A stretch of DNA of 64,000 nucleotides, taken from contig JAQTTU010000013.1 of NCBI GenBank assembly GCA_028710605.1, positions 1-64,000 of the forward strand. The letters run 5' to 3'. Under the pieces are notes generated by a model. The model did not search any database. It was not told the DNA's origin and worked only from the letters and a program-made list of their open reading frames with translations. The DNA is from Sideroxydans sp. (GTDB lineage Bacteria > Pseudomonadota > Gammaproteobacteria > Burkholderiales > Gallionellaceae). The position numbers and the translations under genes are program-made. This document shows, piece by piece, positions 62,978 to 64,000 of the stretch (its first letter is position 1; the number at the start of each line of letters is the position of its first letter).

Positions 62978-63993
62978 TTGCTGCGGCTTACCCATTCCAT
63001 CATTCTTCCCACCCCGTCGCGGCTACCCACCTTCGGTTGCCAGCCCAGCAGTTTCCCGGCCTTGGCCACGTCGGCCACGAACACTTTCTGGTCGCTTTCA
63101 CGCGGCGGAAGTTTGTCGTAGTTCAGTTGCGCACCGGTGATGGATTCGAGCAGGGTTAACAATTCCAGCAACGACAGGCTTGCTTCTATCCCGCCGCCGA
63201 TGTTGAACGCGTTGCCCGACACGGAATCAATCTTCGACAGTGCGTCAAAGTAGAGGCTCACGATGTCCTCGGCATGCAGCACGTCGCGCACTTGTTTGCC
63301 GTTGCCGGAAATGGTGAATTTTTGTTTGCTGCCTTTGGCGGCTTCATCCGCTTTCTGGCAGAACCAGCCGACCCAGCCTTGGTCGTAGGTGGCGAACTGG
63401 CGGCCGCCATACATCGAAGAATGGCGGAACACCACGGTGTTTAAGCCGAAGATGCGCGCGTAGTCCAGCATGTATTGATCCGCCGCGCCTTTGGAGCATC
63501 CGTAGGGTGAATGGAAATCCAGAGTGATCTTCTCGTCGAATCCTTTGGGATGCTGGTCGCACACGTAACGCGTGTCTGTTTCCGTGTAGGTGAATTGTTC
63601 GAGGTCGCCATAGACTTTGTTCGTCGAAGAATATAGCACCGCCGTTTCGGGGCTGAAATCGCGCACCGCTTCGAGCAGGTTATGGCTGCCGACCACGTTG
63701 ATTTCGAAGTCCTTGCGCGGATCGGCAATCGAGGTGGTCATCGCCACTTGTCCGGCCAAATGGAATACGGCATCCGGTTTGGTTTCCTTGACGATGCGGG
63801 TAATGTCGTTCTGGTTGCGGATGTCGGCATGCACGAAACGGAAATCGCCCTGGCCGCGCAGCCAGTCCTGATTCTCCGTGGCTCCCAAGCGGGATAGATT
63901 GTCGAAGACGATGACTTCGTCGCCGCGTTTCAGTGCTTCTGCCGCCAGGTTGCTGCCCAGAAACCCGCATCCGCCGGTTATCAATAGTTTCAT
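62974..63993 (-). CDS. NAD-dependent sugar epimerase, CDP-paratose 2-epimerase-like (339 aa)
   Basis: The Rossmann motif is [13 protein letters not shown]. The segment [14 protein letters not shown] followed by FVHADIRN is typical of the RfbE/CDP-paratose (tyvelose) epimerase branch, and the catalytic motif is [10 protein letters not shown], with Ser in SSTNKVYGD. It supplies a nucleotide sugar for the polymer. It is GC-rich, unlike the AT-rich genes that follow, so it may mark the edge of the acquired block. The start is close to the window end. Confidence 0.87.
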   Translation of the reverse strand: MKLLITGGCGFLGSNLAAEALKRGDEVIVFDNLSRLGATENQDWLRGQGDFRFVHADIRNQNDITRIVKETKPDAVFHLAGQVAMTTSIADPRKDFEINVVGSHNLLEAVRDFSPETAVLYSSTNKVYGDLEQFTYTETDTRYVCDQHPKGFDEKITLDFHSPYGCSKGAADQYMLDYARIFGLNTVVFRHSSMYGGRQFATYDQGWVGWFCQKADEAAKGSKQKFTISGNGKQVRDVLHAEDIVSLYFDALSKIDSVSGNAFNIGGGIEASLSLLELLTLLESITGAQLNYDKLPPRESDQKVFVADVAKAGKLLGWQPKVGSRDGVGRMMEWVSRSK

Positions 63994-64000
63994 TGGTTGT

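Overview
The window looks like the chromosome of a Gram-negative betaproteobacterium. My best guess is the Nitrosomonadales/Gallionellaceae area; this is inferred from gene content (rpsF-priB-rpsR-rplI-dnaB block, PurT, NAD-linked hydrogenase and formate dehydrogenase, yjbEFGH-type exopolysaccharide genes) and is not proven. Most genes are GC-rich; the polysaccharide block (about 50.4-63 kb) is visibly AT-richer.

1-17.9 kb (+ strand): an amplified family of exported WD40-propeller/caspase (peptidase C14) proteins. There are four complete genes and the tail of a fifth, interrupted by an unrecognised secreted protein and a Sel1-repeat protein. All four complete proteins keep the His and Cys of the caspase dyad, and several keep an EF-hand-like loop at the C-terminal end.

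18-23.6 kb: tRNA-Val(CAC), gltX, a tRNA-Ala(GGC)-tRNA-Glu(TTC) unit with an excellent sigma-70 promoter and a terminator, then a divergent pair made of a histone-deacetylase-family enzyme and an acyl-CoA-synthetase/GNAT acetyltransferase, which together could run reversible lysine acetylation.

23.6-29.7 kb (- strand): a bidirectional NAD-reducing [NiFe] hydrogenase operon, hoxF-hoxU-hoxY-[antitoxin-PIN toxin]-hoxH-hoxW. A toxin-antitoxin pair sits between the two subunits of the hydrogenase heterodimer.

29.9-36 kb: rep helicase, purT (formate-using purine enzyme), a BRO/DinD-type gene and a secreted LprI-like protein. 35.8-42 kb (- strand): NAD-linked formate dehydrogenase operon fdsG-fdsB-fdsA-fdhD-fdsD. 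Hydrogenase and formate dehydrogenase would both feed NADH from H2 and formate, as in a lithoautotroph or mixotroph.

42.3-45.4 kb (- strand): rpsF-priB-rpsR-rplI (strong promoter, possible S6:S18 leader, terminator) followed by dnaB. 45.4-46.6 kb: two small membrane-protein genes.

46.6-64 kb (- strand): an exopolysaccharide locus. It has a YjbE-like secreted protein, a YjbF/GfcB lipoprotein, a YjbG-YjbH fusion outer-membrane protein, an initiating sugar transferase, WcaI-type and other glycosyltransferases, an FkbM methyltransferase, nucleotide-sugar epimerases, a GH39-like hydrolase, a Wzy-like polymerase, a sulfotransferase and a Wzx flippase.

Palindromic repeats of several families fill many intergenic gaps. 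One family (four copies of 125-128 bp) has matching arms that differ between copies but stay complementary within each copy. Repeats also run into the coding ends of hoxW and fdsB and into the middle of fdhD.
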